64,000 bases of DNA from Chelydra serpentina (GCA_037349315.1 JBAIAC010000001.1:31744001-31808000), one strand, 5' to 3'; counted from the stretch's first letter, positions 21,411 through 33,193 are shown. Program-made: numbers and translations. Notes: generated from the letters alone by a model not told the origin.

Positions 21411-21949
21411 GAGCTTCTCTACACAGGGACACTGAGGAAAATTAATAAAGGCTACATCTGCACTTCAGTGCCTATGCCAGCACAGCTAGGTCGGCATAGC
21501 TATGTAGACATTGCACCCAGTGTAGAGAGCCTATTCACACACAGTTTCTCTGCCACTGTAGGAACACCACCTCCTCAAATGATGTTAGCCATGTCAACAG
21601 AAGCACTCTTCTGTCAGCATAGCTACAGCTACACTGTAGGTTTTGTCAGCACAGCCATGTCAGTCAGGAGTGTGGGGTTTTCACACCCCTGACCAACATA
21701 GCTATGCCTGTATAAATTTGAAGTGTAGACCAAGCCTAAAGATTTGAATTTAAAGTGGATTAGTTAAACTCCATTCAACCCCTGTTTGGACACTCTCATT
21801 CAAATTAAAGTGGCCTTAATCCAGTTTAGTTTAATTCACTTTGGAAGTGTTGACACAGGTGTTTAATGCGGTTTAACTAATCCACTTTAAATTTACACCT
21901 TTAATTAATTCAGATTAATTATCCCGAGTGTCCCCCAGTAGAGAAGTTA
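21411..21949. mobile_element. Foldback MITE split by a second MITE
   Basis: The left arm occupies 21411-21449 and 21741-21769, with CTTCTCTAC, a GGGACACT-type word, ATTAAT and then AATTTAAAGTGG. The right arm at 21871-21946 carries the inverted order. The two arms become collinear only when 21450-21740 is removed. The inner arms 21747-21769 and 21871-21893 are a perfect 23-bp inverted repeat. Confidence 0.7.
21450..21736. mobile_element. Nested Harbinger-type MITE (TAAA flanks)
   Basis: The ends GGCTACATCTGCACTTCA and (inverted) GGCTTGGTCTACACTTCA are flanked by TAAA at 21446-21449 and 21737-21740. Internal words (ggcatagctatg, caccacctcctcaaatgatg, agcactcttctg) match the copy at 3434-3708. 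It interrupts the foldback MITE 21411-21949. Confidence 0.8.
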
Positions 21950-22189
21950 TACATGGATCCAGGTGCCAGACAGGCTGAATAAGAAGGTACTATTTCTACT
22001 AGAGATGGGCAAAACTGGAGATGATTTTAGGTTTGGCAAATCGAATTCTAAACTTGACATGGTTTGAATCCCCATCCCATTTAACCTGAATCCCAAAGTT
22101 TAGGAAGGGAAGATGACAGGAAAATGGTTCCAATACTAGTTCACTTCTAAATCTGACAGAATTGCTCCTCTGACAGTGATTGCATTTTA

Positions 22190-22570
22190 AGAACTGAACA
22201 AAAAACGTTGCTTTGAATATTGGCTTTTATTACACCAAGGAATGTTCTTAGCTCCTTATTATTGGTGTTTTAGATAAGATCAAATTTACCATCTGAAAGC
22301 TAGACTCCTGCTGCTTCCCATTTGTATAGTCAGGCATCTGCAGCTATTTTGCGCAAACAATGTTATTAACCAGTGTCCATTAACATGTGTGTTTTCCCTG
22401 CGATTCTATTTACATTTTGATTTCTTATAGCATTTGAAGGATGTTCATTCATTGTGTTCCCGATGAAGGCCATTACCGACTGAATTATTTATAGATTGCT
22501 GTGCATCATTCATTGAACAGATAGGAGCAAAAGACCATTGCTAATTTGAATTGGTAGCTGATTAAAAGAT
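22190..22570. promoter_or_regulatory. Candidate conserved non-coding element
   Basis: A repeat-free, AT-rich block with words such as TATTTTGCGCAAACAATG (C/EBP or Sox/Fox-like), GCTAATTTGAATTGG and TGATTAAAAGATAAAGG (GATA/TCF-like). Enhancer identity is inferred from style only. Confidence 0.18.
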
Positions 22571-22609
22571 AAAGGAATTAAAGCTTATGCTGGATTACCA
22601 AGAAAGATT

Positions 22610-22850
22610 CAAAATAGTCTATACTGATCCCTAGTACTTTACCTTTCTGACACACTGTGCAAACATTAACTCTTTAATCCTCACAAGATCCTTGCAAGGT
22701 AGATAATTTACAGATCAGAAAAATGACACACACACACAGGTGAAGTGATTCATGGAAGAATTCAGTCCCAAAACTGGGATGGGAACATAGATACTCCTGG
22801 CTCCCAGCTCCTTATTCAGTACTCTATATACTATGCTGATTCTCCTTAGA
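22610..22850 (-). repeat. MIR-like SINE fragment
   Basis: The plus strand shows the inverse of MIR: tttaatcctcacaagatcc, aggtagataatttacagatc, gtgaagtgatt, then a cagctccttattcagta region. It is old and diverged. Confidence 0.5.
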
Positions 22851-22861
22851 TTCAAAAAGCT

Positions 22862-22935
22862 GGGGTGAAATCTTGGCCCCACTGAAGTCAATGGGAGTTT
22901 TGCCACTGACTTCAGTGAAGCCAGGATTTCACCGC
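22862..22935. repeat. Small foldback repeat (75 bp)
   Basis: The arms GGTGAAATCTTGGCC and (inverted) GGTGAAATCCTGGCTTC surround a CACTGAAGTCAATGGGAG centre. It is one of the short palindromes seen across reptile and bird genomes. A related piece lies at 31240-31320. Confidence 0.6.
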
Positions 22936-23703
22936 TGTGGTTTATATATATTTTTAAAAACTGCAGTGTGAATTTGGTGCCTATATGAGAGGGAAGGTTT
23001 GCAAACCGTGACTAGAGTCAGATGTAGGGCAGGAAGGTGCTGTGCAAATCTCCTGTACTGTAGCATTGCTAATGTACCCTGTGACCTGCAGCAGACCCTG
23101 CTGTTCTAGTCCTGGGCCTCCATACAGCTTTGAAATACACATCAATCGCAGCCCACACACATCTCCTGAGACTCCAGTCCTGGGCTGCTCCTACGCAGAG
23201 ACTATTTATTGGGACAAAATGAGACTCTCACTGCATGGTGGCTCTCTGATGTGACCTGGATCAGATCATCAAACTTATTTTTCCTTTAGCCCTTAGGCGA
23301 GACACGATTTCAAACCTCCAGGTAGGTCATTAACCAACGGCAAACGAATACCTAGCCTTCAAGGCTGGAGGTCTTAACAAAAGGAGGACATTATTTCTCA
23401 AAGTAACAATTCCCAAAGCTGCCTGGGACTCTTTGAGACTATTCTGAAGTGCAAAATTGCGAAAGGAGAGGGAATGTGATGGAGGAAGGAGAGTTAGTGG
23501 CATGGTGGTGAACTGACATCAGAGTAGGGGTGAATGGTTAACTGATTCCAATAGTTGTTAAGGGTAGGATAGGGAGATCAGGCAGTGTTGTCACAGTAGG
23601 GTGTTCAGCCCTGGTATGGAAAGACCCCATCCTCTACTGCTGAGAAGGCAGCTCAGTCATTTTGACCCATTCAATGTATGGACTCTGCTGAGGATACCTC
23701 TTA

Positions 23704-24105
23704 ATGCACGGTCTACACTAAATGGTTAGGTCAACATAAACTGCCTTGCGTCAACCTCACTGTGGAAATGTCTTCGCTTACATTTGGCTCCCGTCGACAT
23801 AAGTGCCTCTGTACACCAATTTAGAAACCTCACCTCCCCAAGTGGCATAGAGCCACAATCAATGCCCAATTAGGGCTATGTGTTGTCAGCGTAGACACTA
23901 TGCTGCTTACATGAACCGTTAGTGGCTATCAGGAGCCATCCCACAATGCCCCACACTGACAATACAAATCGATACAAACGCTCCTGGTGAGATCGTGCAC
24001 TGACACAAAGACCCAAAGGTGCACACACACAAGCGATTTTACAACTGTAGTGGCTGAAGGCTGACGTAAGTTAGGTCAACATAATTTTGCAGTGTAGGCC
24101 TGGCT
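23704..24105. mobile_element. Harbinger-type MITE, about 400 bp
   Basis: The left end ATGCACGGTCTACACTAAAT continues with GGTTAGGTCAACATAA. The right end, inverted, reads AGCCAGGCCTACACTGCAAAATTATG and then GACCTAACTTACG in two adjoining words. Subterminal GGTCAACATAA is shared by both ends. No clear duplication is visible, so the ends may be off by a few bases. Confidence 0.65.
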
Positions 24106-25251
24106 CACAGCTGACCTAGAAACCAGAGCCCACTACACATATTCACATAGGCCAATGAACAGCTTACAGAAAACACTGACTTTTGTTTTCCCATTGAGCT
24201 GGGCCAAAATAATGCGTTCCCCATCCCCGATTCTCTGACCTATCCAGTTCTCTGTTTGTTCTTCTGCTTTTCATGCTGCTGGTTTGATTTCTGATCTACA
24301 CCAAAACCACAGCTACATAATGAAATCCATTTGCTGTCATCTAATGGGCCAATCACACAATGGGATAGGAGGGGAGTCAAATGTAACATCATTAATTTCT
24401 ATCAACAAAACTCAACTTATTTCAGTGAATATACCCAACTTTCGTGTTCCAACCTAACAACATTTGTATGTGCATGAGTATATATAGTACCGTATGGATA
24501 ATTTATATGTAGCAATCAATGCCTTAAAGGGCTGTTCTTGTTTTTCCTTTCTGAATCATGCACCAAACTTTGGAAAGTGCTTAGAAGTAGTTTTCTGCCT
24601 AATCATTTGTTTGGAGTTTTTCCATGTTTTTAAAGCATACAATATTTTCCTCCTCTCAGCAAAAAGTTTTGAAATTATATCTGATGTCTGGAGGAATTTT
24701 TGATGGGGCAGGGAAAGAGGATTATTTCAAAGATACTTGTGCTGCTAGAGATTTTAAATCAGAAACTCCATCCACTGGCCCTGATTCAGCAGAGCATTTA
24801 AGCATGTGATTCACTTCAAGCTGTGCATGTGAAGAGGGGGACAAGTATTAACAGAGCTAGAATATACTGCAATAATGATTCACAGACATTCTGGTAACAC
24901 CTCAATAGGATTACAGTGCAACTGTGTTTGCATCCTGTTTCATTCACTTTTCTCTAACATCCATGCTGCCCGACTTCTGTTCACACAAAGGTTCACAGAA
25001 AGTGAATGTCAGGCCTGCTGCCCAAATTCATATAATCACAAAAAAAAAATTGTGTGTAAATTTACTTTGGGGGAGGGGAGCGGAACTGTACATAGTTTAT
25101 AAAAATCAGTTTTCACCCAGTCAGGGAAGGAAATCAATACCGATGGGAAAATGTAGAACAAAATTAAAAAGTGAGAGAAAATGCAGAGATTTTCCCCCAA
25201 CAAAATGAAACTTTTAAAATTTGACATTGAAATGAAAAATTTTGAATGAAA
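24106..25251. other. Unique sequence ending in an AT-rich old repeat
   Basis: A foldback fragment (cctgattcagcagagcattt) lies at 24777-24815. From 25140 an AT-rich repeat with TTTGAAATG-like words forms the target of the LTR insertion at 25257. No gene is recognised. Confidence 0.4.
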
Positions 25252-25256
25252 CAAAG

Positions 25257-26358
25257 TGTGACAGGTTGGGGCCACAGAGACCTGCTTGGTGCTGCCACCT
25301 GGTGTGCCAAGGCTACTTCTGCCCCTGCTTCCAGGCCTTTTCCAGCTTGGGACTCCCGAATCCTGTCTGTTTTGAGCCAGATTCCACTGATCTGCTGCAA
25401 ACACAGACCCAGGTCCGAACCAAGTCCACTCACCACTGTAAGGCCCCTGGAAGCGCTCTTGCCTTTGACACCCAGCTGCTCAACTCCAAGGAGGTTCAAA
25501 CCCTTAATAAATCCGTTTTACCCTGTATAAAGCTTATACAGGGTAAACTCATAAACAGTTCGCCTTCTATTTCACAGATAGAAAGTATGCACACCTGTTC
25601 GCTCTCCCTTTGCACTAACTCGTACTCAAGGAAACTTAATAAGTAAAAAGTGATTTTAATAAGTACAGAAAATACGATTTAAGTGAGTTCAATTAGTGAC
25701 AAACAGAACAAAGTGAATTACCGAATAAAATAAAAGAGAACACGCAGTTCTATGTCTAATCACCCTGTGTACAGATAAACCCCTCACTAGGTCCAGTAAA
25801 CAGGCTATCTTCCTTCTAGCCTGGGCCCAGCAATCACTCACCCCCCTAATGTCTTTGTCCTTTGTTCAGTCTCTTTCAGGTCTCCTTGGGGGGTGGAGAG
25901 CTTCTTCCTTTAGCCAGCTGAAGACAAAATGGAGGGGTTTCCTCGGGGTTTCAATAGATTTTCTCCTCTGGGTGGACACCCCTCCCTCTCCCTGTGTAGC
26001 ATCCAGTTACCAAATGGAGTTGGGGTCACATGGACCAGTCACATGCACAACTCAGTTCCAGACCAGCCACATTCCTGGCAAAGTTCAGATGTGGATTGGT
26101 GACTGCAAGTTCTATTGTCTGTTAAGTGCTTCTTGATTGGGCACTTAACCTGCACATTCCTTTCTCAAGAAATACAACCGATATTCATAACTTCAACTAC
26201 AACAATGATACATGCATACAAACAGGAGGAATAAATTCAGTAGGTCATAACTTTCACAGAGATATGTTACATGGCACATGTAGCATAAAACATATTCTAG
26301 TTACATATATACATTTATAAGCATCTCCCCATAAAGTTTTATGGGGAACAGCGTCACA
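25257..26358 (-). mobile_element. Solo LTR with 5-bp CAAAG duplication
   Basis: The 1,102-bp unit starts TGTGACAGG and ends GCGTCACA on the plus strand. It is flanked by CAAAG at 25252-25256 and 26359-26363. TG...CA ends with short inverted repeats and a 5-bp duplication are the hallmarks of an LTR retroelement. No gag, pol or env frame is present, so this is a solo LTR left by recombination. Orientation is minus by comparison with the copy at 54328. Near its minus-strand start, CCCCATAAA...TTTATGGGG forms a hairpin. A second hairpin sits at 25517-25547. Overlapping open frames (25242-25646, 25036-25404) are not genes. Confidence 0.8.
25517..25547. repeat. Perfect 14-bp hairpin inside the LTR
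   Basis: The arms TTTACCCTGTATAA and TTATACAGGGTAAA flank a three-base loop (AGC). It could form an RNA stem in the LTR transcript, though no function is shown. Confidence 0.85.
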
Positions 26359-26363
26359 CAAAG

Positions 26364-26629
26364 CAAAAATGATTATTTTGAATTTTTCACAAAACATACT
26401 TACCTTTTTTGATGAGCTCTCATGATTATTGTAACCGTCATAAAATGGATCAAGTCCAGCCATCATCTACGACCTGATCCATAGCCTATTGAAGTACATG
26501 GAAAACCTTTCTTTGATGCACATTAGGGGACAAGGCCCATTGACATAATTTCTGGTATTTCAAGTCCCCAGGTACCAAATAAATATCCTGTGTACCAATC
26601 CTTCATCTTCAGTGTAGGGGATATAAAGG
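26364..26629. other. AT-rich spacer
   Basis: Continuation of the AT-rich repeat into which the LTR inserted, then unique sequence. Confidence 0.35.
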
Positions 26630-27345
26630 GATGCTGTAACATTACGACAACTCACCCCTGCGGTGCCTCCTGCTGGTCTCTCAGGGAATTAGCTCTTCCA
26701 GCCTCCAGAGCGCCCTCTCCCAGCTGGTGTCTCACTGCCACTGGCCCCCATATCCCTCACGGATGCCAGTGCCCCTTTCCACCAGTGCTGCCCCCTGGCA
26801 GTACCTCCACAGATCTGGGTCTCCCCTCCCCAGGGAACCCCCACCCACTATCCCCACCTCGCCTCAGTCTTTGGCTGCTGCCCAGTCACCGTCTATCCCC
26901 CATTCACTGGGGCAGACTACAGTATATAAGCCACTCCTCACAGGTAATGGGGGTTTGGACCTGCTGCCTCTGCCTACCCATTGGCTGCCCCCTGCAACCT
27001 CAGTACCCTTTATGACCTTACACTAGGCCCGCAGCCTGGGGAGTTTCCAGGCCGGAGCTCCCCAGCTCCTCTGCCTTCCTCCAGCCCTGCTCCACCTTAG
27101 GTACCTTGGTATATGCTCCCCAGCAGCCAGGTCCCTCCCTCTCACAAGGCTAGAGAAAGAGCCTCTGCTCCTGGCACACTGCCCTCTTATAAGGGCCAGC
27201 TGAGCCCTGATTAGGGCATGGCCACAGCTGAGCCTGCTTCCCCCAATCAGCCTGGGAACTGCTTGCTCCCAGACACAGCCCTCTCCCACCGCTGATATCA
27301 AGCCCTTCAAGGTAGGAGTGGGTGACCACCCCACTAAGGATGCCT
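26630..27345 (-). repeat. GC-rich dispersed turtle repeat (probable LTR class)
   Basis: C-rich plus strand with words such as ggtgcctcctgctggtc, gaattagctcttccagcc, ctgccccctggcagtacc and aagggccagctgagccctg. I recall these as a high-copy repeat of turtle genomes. A TATAAG word near 27187 (either strand) could be a promoter remnant. The family name and exact ends are uncertain. The long open frames on both strands (up to 141 codons) come from the lack of AT-rich stops. Confidence 0.5.
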
Positions 27346-28015
27346 TTAACATTTACAGATCATCCCATGTTCATAAGCAACCTGGACCTCCTCATTAGCC
27401 AACAATAAAGCCTTGTCCTCTTTGGGACAGGGTGTATCGACCCTGCACTGGCAAAGCAAGGTTTAACAAACTGATTTGGGCCCAAGAGGCCATGCCCACT
27501 CACCCTTGCTGGGCTGGCTGAGGAGGAGAGTGGTTGTGTGCAGTAGGCTCTTCTCAGAAACCATCAGGACTCCAAACTGCCACGGCCGAGCACCCTGACT
27601 ATGCCGTGGGAAGCCAGTTGACCACGGCAACAGAAGGGGACGATGCGCCGCAGCCAGCAAGTGAACTGCCAGAGACAGAACAAAGGGGAGGAAGCGGCCA
27701 TGGGGATGTGCTTGAGGGTATGGAGATCTGAGCCCTGATACAGAGTAACTGGTTTTGAAAGGCCTTGGGTCAGAACCTGGTGGAGTAGGGTGGGACGGGG
27801 TTCGTCTACCCTCTCCGCACTTGCCACTATACAGTACTGCCTCTGGAGAGAGTGGCCCCTGGACTCTTGCTGCTGGGCAATAATGCAATACTTACTCCCA
27901 TCAGAGCAAGTGCCCTCTTAGACATCTGCTGTGGGGTGCTACCACCCTTAAGCAAAGCAGCACCTTGGACCCCTGCTGTCCCCTCTGAGGCTGTATGACT
28001 GAATATGACCATTTA
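27346..28015. repeat. Dispersed turtle repeat related to 4905-6040
   Basis: Words such as gtagggtgggacggggttc and gagagagtggcccctggact recall the high-copy turtle repeat at 4905-6040 (agggtgggactgggttcccc). Open frames at 27463-27888 and 27564-27827 (minus) are not supported as genes. Confidence 0.4.
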
Positions 28016-28930
28016 TATAGTTGATATCGCCACCGTTATACAAATGCAACAAATCTTGCACAAAGTATGTCATGTAAGGTGTCAATGGAAAAGTTATAAT
28101 TGGCTAAGTATGATTATCCTGTTTATATGCATGGATCATTTTTGTATCTGAAGTTCTGAATATTGGCTATCTACTGGCATCATAAATATGTGTTGTATTC
28201 CTGGGTAACACTCACCAGGTAAAATGTACATTAAGGCCCAACAGCTATGTACTGATGGCCTATCAAGGATACTCCGTTCTCACAATGGGCCATGGAAGAA
28301 ACTCATTCCACCCAGGTAGCTCTTCCTGTGGATGCCTCAGCAAGAATATGAGCAATGGCTACCCCGTGTGAGTCATTGAGACGTGTAAGGGCATGTGATA
28401 TGCTCATATGACCCTGGACCCATCTTAGGCCAGTAACTTTCCACAGACAGAGACAATACATTTCCAGGCACATGGCAAAGGCAGTAGCGTAGCCAGGCGG
28501 GTAACAGGGGGAGGGGCCGCTCCCCCTGTGAGCAGAAGCGGCGCCTTAAAAAGGAAGAGCAGAGCTAAAAAAAGGCGCCGCTTCTTGCACTCACCCCGCG
28601 GCGCTCCGGGTCTTTGGCGGCATTTCATCGGCGGGTACCACCAAAGACCCGGAGCGAGTGAGGACCCATCGCCAAAGTGCCGCCGAAGACCCGAGCGCTG
28701 CCAGAGGTGCCGCCGGGTGAATACAGGGGGAGCCTGGGGAGGTGCCTTTTTATAGCGCCGCTCCCCCTGTGCTCCGGACCTGCCTACGCTACTGGGCAAA
28801 GGATATAAAAGTATTAAATAAATATTTTTTTAAACATCCAGGCCTTCCTAATCCATCCACAAGATTCATGGGAAGAGGACCCAAGACAGCTGTTTGAAGA
28901 GGAGCAGTGTTAGGGATTGCTGTATATAGT
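28016..28930 (+). mobile_element. Diverged LTR relative, split by a hAT MITE
   Basis: The words gtcatgtaaggtg, ggaaaagttataatt and tatgattatcctgttt match the LTR at 54328-55533 in order (gtcatgtaaggtataa, ggaaaagttatgattt, tatgattatcctattt). Its start is missing and it is interrupted at 28482-28794 by a younger MITE. Sequence resumes after 28802. The right boundary is approximate. Confidence 0.55.
28482..28794. mobile_element. GC-rich hAT MITE with perfect 8-bp duplication
   Basis: The terminal inverted repeats CAGTAGCGTAG / CTACGCTACTG enclose 313 bp. GGCAAAGG occurs at 28474-28481 and again at 28795-28802. Perfect 8-bp duplications and CAG...CTG ends are typical of the hAT superfamily. Inside, GCTCCGGGTCTTTGG is inverted as CCAAAGACCCGGAGC, and the CpG content is high. 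It has no transposase. The same family occurs as a 112-bp copy at 8944-9055. Confidence 0.93.
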
Positions 28931-29454
28931 AGTCATGCTGGTAATTTAAATCCTGTATGAAATACATTTTTTTAACATCTTCATTTCAAACTTCAATCTA
29001 GTTCCTTCTTAGCACAGACAAGAAGCAAGGTAACCACTTAACTGTAGTAAAGGCTTTTTATTTTAGTTTTTTAAATTCAAATGAAATCACACTCTTTTGG
29101 AAACAGGCTCTTGTCAGACTCAAGGGAAGCAATTAGATGTAAAGCAGGCCACCTGGTATGATAGTAATGAGACTCAAGATCTGTTGTTATCAAGCCCCAA
29201 TGGCTGCACTGTGAAATTAGCTCAGAACTTTAATTAAACCTGTAGCAACAACTTACTTTTACTTTTTAAAATGATTATTTCATTAGTTACATCTGAACAG
29301 GGGACTAGATGGCTCAGTGGACTATCAAGGTTTTATACAGGCGTTCCCCTCTAGTTTACCGCTAGAGATTAAGCCCTCCTCAGTTGTTCTATATAGGTTT
29401 TTATACTACTCTGACCACTGCACTGTCTGTGCACCTTCCATTAATATTTTAAGC
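28931..29454. other. Unique AT-rich spacer
   Basis: No feature recognised. Confidence 0.35.
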
Positions 29455-29558
29455 CAGAGTTTCTCAACCTTTTTGATACCAGGGACTGCCATTCTAAATG
29501 GGTCAGGGAAATCTCAGGGACTGGTGCCGATCCACAGATCGGTTGTTGAGAAACACTG
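29455..29558. mobile_element. Short hAT MITE (CAGNGTTTCTCAA ends)
   Basis: The ends CAGAGTTTCTCAACC and (inverted) CAGTGTTTCTCAACAACC flank 104 bp. The 8-bp flanks TTTTAAGC (29447-29454) and CATTAAGC (29559-29566) match at six of eight positions, consistent with an aged hAT duplication. Confidence 0.75.
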
Positions 29559-29738
29559 CATTAAGCAACATGACTACACATCTGTCACATGTGTTTGTTC
29601 TCTCATCCTCTCCCCAGATGGATATGCATATGCAGTGGAGTGTCTTGGTTTGGTAGGGTTTTTTTTCTTTATTATTTTTATTAAATAACTATTCCGGTTG
29701 CTCTGTGCTTATATTAGAGAAGGCAAGATCAAAGAGAT
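29559..29738. other. Unique spacer
   Basis: Nothing recognised. Confidence 0.3.
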
Positions 29739-30150
29739 GTGCCTTGTACCAGGAAAGTGGTGAGATTTGTGATGGTCCTTAGTTCTCATTGGGAGTTCAC
29801 TCTGCAGTCTCGGACCACCCCCAGAGAAGGTTCTGCATTCTGCACAGATGAGTTACTCTTATTGTTAAGAGTTCCATTGTGCCATGGTCTTCATCCCAGA
29901 GCTTTAGACAGTCCTGGTCCAGGCAATGGAGCACCTTGACAATAAGGACTGAGACCTTGAACCGAGACCTTGAACTTGATTTGAAATGCTATGAGAAACC
30001 AGTGCAGAGAGCAGAGGACAGGTGTGATGTGCTCATAGTAGCCTGTGATGCTGAGGAGACATGCTGCAATACTAGTTGGCATTTCCTAAGCACAGTAGGT
30101 TTCAAGGCCAGGTACATCACATTGCTGTAGTCCAGAAATCATTACCAGTA
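29739..30150 (-). pseudogene. L2-type LINE, RT C-terminal remnant
   Basis: On the minus strand the frame at 29891-30082 contains YYEHITPVLCSLHWFLIAFQ. This is a slightly decayed version of the EHITPVLxxLHWLPV motif that follows the reverse-transcriptase domain in L2/CR1-clade LINEs. There is no catalytic domain and the copy is old. Confidence 0.65.
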
Positions 30151-33100
30151 TCTGCCTGGCTGTTTAGTGGTCTTTGTGAAATCAATGGAAAGACTCAGTC
30201 CAGTGTCTACTGAGTCTCAGTTTAGTCACCATATCGGCATATGGATTGGTGGAGTCTCACCAGCCCCAGGAGCTCAGGGGATGATAAGATGATTTGGCTC
30301 TCCAGCTCAGCCCCAAACCCCATATCTCCACATGTTACCATTGCCTGGTGGGCCAGGATGACCTGACCACCACAGAAAGGATGGAGGGAGAAAGGACCCC
30401 AGATAGAATGCAGGAGTGCTTATACAAGGGGTTGTCAGTATTTAATTTATCATCATTCTCACTCAAAGTCTTTAGCCCCATTGTTCCCATACATTCTCTT
30501 ACTTCCCAAGTAAGAGACAAGCCCCAGTTGGTGCCCAGCTCTCCCAAAACTCAGTACTCCCCCTCCTCCCCCAAGATGATTACCTCTCCTTCTACTTCCT
30601 TCTGGAACTGTTTTCCCTTTCGCATATCTTCAGCATCCCAGTCTTTTTGAATGTCGCCTCTCCCCTCATCTGGACAATATAGACCCTCAGCCCTTTCCAC
30701 TCCCAGCAGCCTCTGTGAGGATTGGTTAACTGAAGTGAGCTGCGTGGTTTTGGTTTTTGTTTTCTTCACCCATGTGACAGTTCACAGTGTCACAGGGCTA
30801 ATCCAGCACTCACACTCAGCAGTAGATCACTCACAGCCTGGGACACCCCAGCATGTTTTATGGAGAGACAGAATGTTGGCCGGGGCAGCAAGATTGTCCC
30901 CTACTCGAGTCTATTCTGTATAGTTGTGCATGGCATTTTAAAGGCAAAGATCTAGACAAGGTCCTTCCTGTTTACAATGTAAAGTTAGAGTCAAGACATA
31001 ATTCAGCGTCAACGGATATGAAGACTACAACTCTTAGGGGTGCAACTGGTACCAGATGCTCTTTCATTTGCAGCTGGGACCTTGGATGGTTACTAACAAT
31101 GCAGTCCTTCTCCCCAGTGTCTGCAGTGAGTAAAGGTCTCAGTCTTCGTGTGCACATCTTGAAGCTACAAGCTTCCAGCTAAGAGACAGACGTGCTAGCC
31201 ATTGATCCACACTGACACCTCAGAAAACATGACACAAGATGCAAAAGCCTGGCACTAATGAAGCCAATGGGAATTTTGCCATTGATTTCAGTGGGGTCAG
31301 GATTTCACCTGCAGTGCCCAAAACCACATACCCTGGCATCAGATATTCTCTTCCCAGGAATTCAGACATTTTGGTGGAACACAATGCCCTTGGATTCACG
31401 CACACAGCTCCAACTGAAGTCAAAGGGGACCACACATGTGAAAACAGGAGTTTGTGCTTAGTTTTGCAACCATCTTTAGCCAACACGCCCATGATTTTCA
31501 GTCTTCCCTATAGTATATGAAGCATGTCTACCTTTGTTAACAAAAATGTTAATCAAAACTTGAAATTGACATGCCATGAATCAGAAAAGACAGATGTAGT
31601 AGAAGACTTCTGGGCATAATTCAGTCCTTGCTGGAACTGTGCCTGCTTATTCCAGGGATTACTTGAGCCACCCTATATCTAGAGCATTAGCGTAGATTTT
31701 ATTAATAAAGCTCATCTTGTCCATTTCCCTTGCCAAGACAGGATTGTTCTTAAAGTATACGAGCACATGCTTTGTCTCAGCAGGAAGGAATTTTGTCCAT
31801 ATAAGGCTTATATTTAAAATAATAATTTCCTTTGCTAACATTTGATAATAGAATTTTTGCATAAGCTAATTTCAACTTTTCACCATTTATGTTCTTAATT
31901 TTCTGCCTTTCAATCTTCTTGGACAGTGAAAATAGAAAGGTCAGTTTAATTTTCTGTTTCTCATGCACTAGTGCAATAGCAATACTATCTGGTGAATTAA
32001 GTTCTGTTTGGGTTTCTGACCCCACAGGAGAATGTTTAAATACCAAACACAGACATACTGTACTGAAATATAAAAGACCATGAACACATTTCTGTCTATA
32101 TTAGGTTCTGTAAAAAAGAATTAAAAATGAAATCATATTTAATTGGGGTCCTAAGACCAGCTGACAATTTCTCTTTAAACTGTAGGGAGGGGGGAATCAA
32201 TCTTTAAAAATGCTTTTTTTATGAAACTAGTAGATATTTTAATAACCACAACTCAAAAGGTCCTTTTAACCCATTTGAAAGATGTCTCTGTTATATCTTT
32301 TAATGAGCAGTTTCATCAAATTTGCTTCATCCATATATTTAAAAGAGAAGTCATTAAAAGAAATGGAACACTGACGACTTTTGCAAAGTTTAGAAAATGC
32401 TGATTTAACCAAAGTTTCACTAATAGTAAAGTTGGGTCTTTTCTATTACACAATTACAACTGGTATAACTTACTTGTCCATGTATTTTGGTCTCAGCCGC
32501 TTCTCCCCACAACCAGAAACTCATTCTTCTCCCTCACATAATACACCTACAGTTACATCTATGTAGGAACTATAGTAGGTTTCTTATGAGTTAATGCTGT
32601 AAAGCAGCAGCATATTGAGCATATTGAGGGTTCAGTTTAACAGTTCCCAATGTAAAATCATACAGATACCCCAAAAGGGGGATGGGTCATTTTCTAATCT
32701 TGTCATCACTTGTAAATGAATTCTCAAGCAAAAACCATACCGGGTTGTGCAATGTGCCCTGAAGATCAGATAACTCAGCCTTTCATGGACCAATTCCAGA
32801 GACAAAGAGGCAAGATTTTGTTTTCAGCCACTCCAATATAAAGCCAAAATAATTCCACTGAGAAAGCTCTGACTCCAGGTTCCCTAGAGTTCAATTCCTG
32901 AACCATCAGAAAGAGCATCCCATTCATCCTAGAACAAGTGATGGCCCAGAGAGAGAAAGGCCGTTTCTAAAACAGCTAGCTCCTAAACTTTTAGAGAGAA
33001 AAATCATCCCCTTGACTGCACAAGAGGAAAGCTAGTGCAGTACATGGACCACAGTCAGAACATGTTCCATGTTGCTAAGGAGAAGCACTACCTGAGTTTC

Positions 33101-33192
33101 CGATTGGTGCCCTTGTTACACTCGGAGTCAGAGACCAGGGCTGGTTTAAAACAGGAGCATTTTATTAAACTTAGAATCTAATTACAACACGT

Positions 33193-33193
<1 letters not shown>
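30151..33193. other. Unique sequence, no gene recognised
   Basis: About 3 kb without recognised genes. A small foldback related to 22862-22935 lies at 31240-31320 (gccaatgggaattttgcc, ggggtcaggatttcacc). Open frames (e.g. 30294-30650, 31777-32046 minus) have no domain. Confidence 0.4.

Larger units (their letters stand above)
21950..23703. other. Unique sequence with MIR remnant and small palindrome
   Basis: Contains a possible conserved block (22190-22570), a MIR-like fragment (22610-22850) and a small foldback (22862-22935), all listed separately. No gene is recognised. Confidence 0.4.

Noticed and set aside
25036..25646. Several open frames of 94-134 codons on both strands
   Set aside because: They lie across the edge of the solo LTR, mixing repeat and flank. 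They contain no retroviral or host protein motif.
26590..27352. Open frames up to 141 codons in C-rich sequence
   Set aside because: Low stop density follows from GC-rich repeat composition; proline- and serine-rich translations on both strands show no domain.
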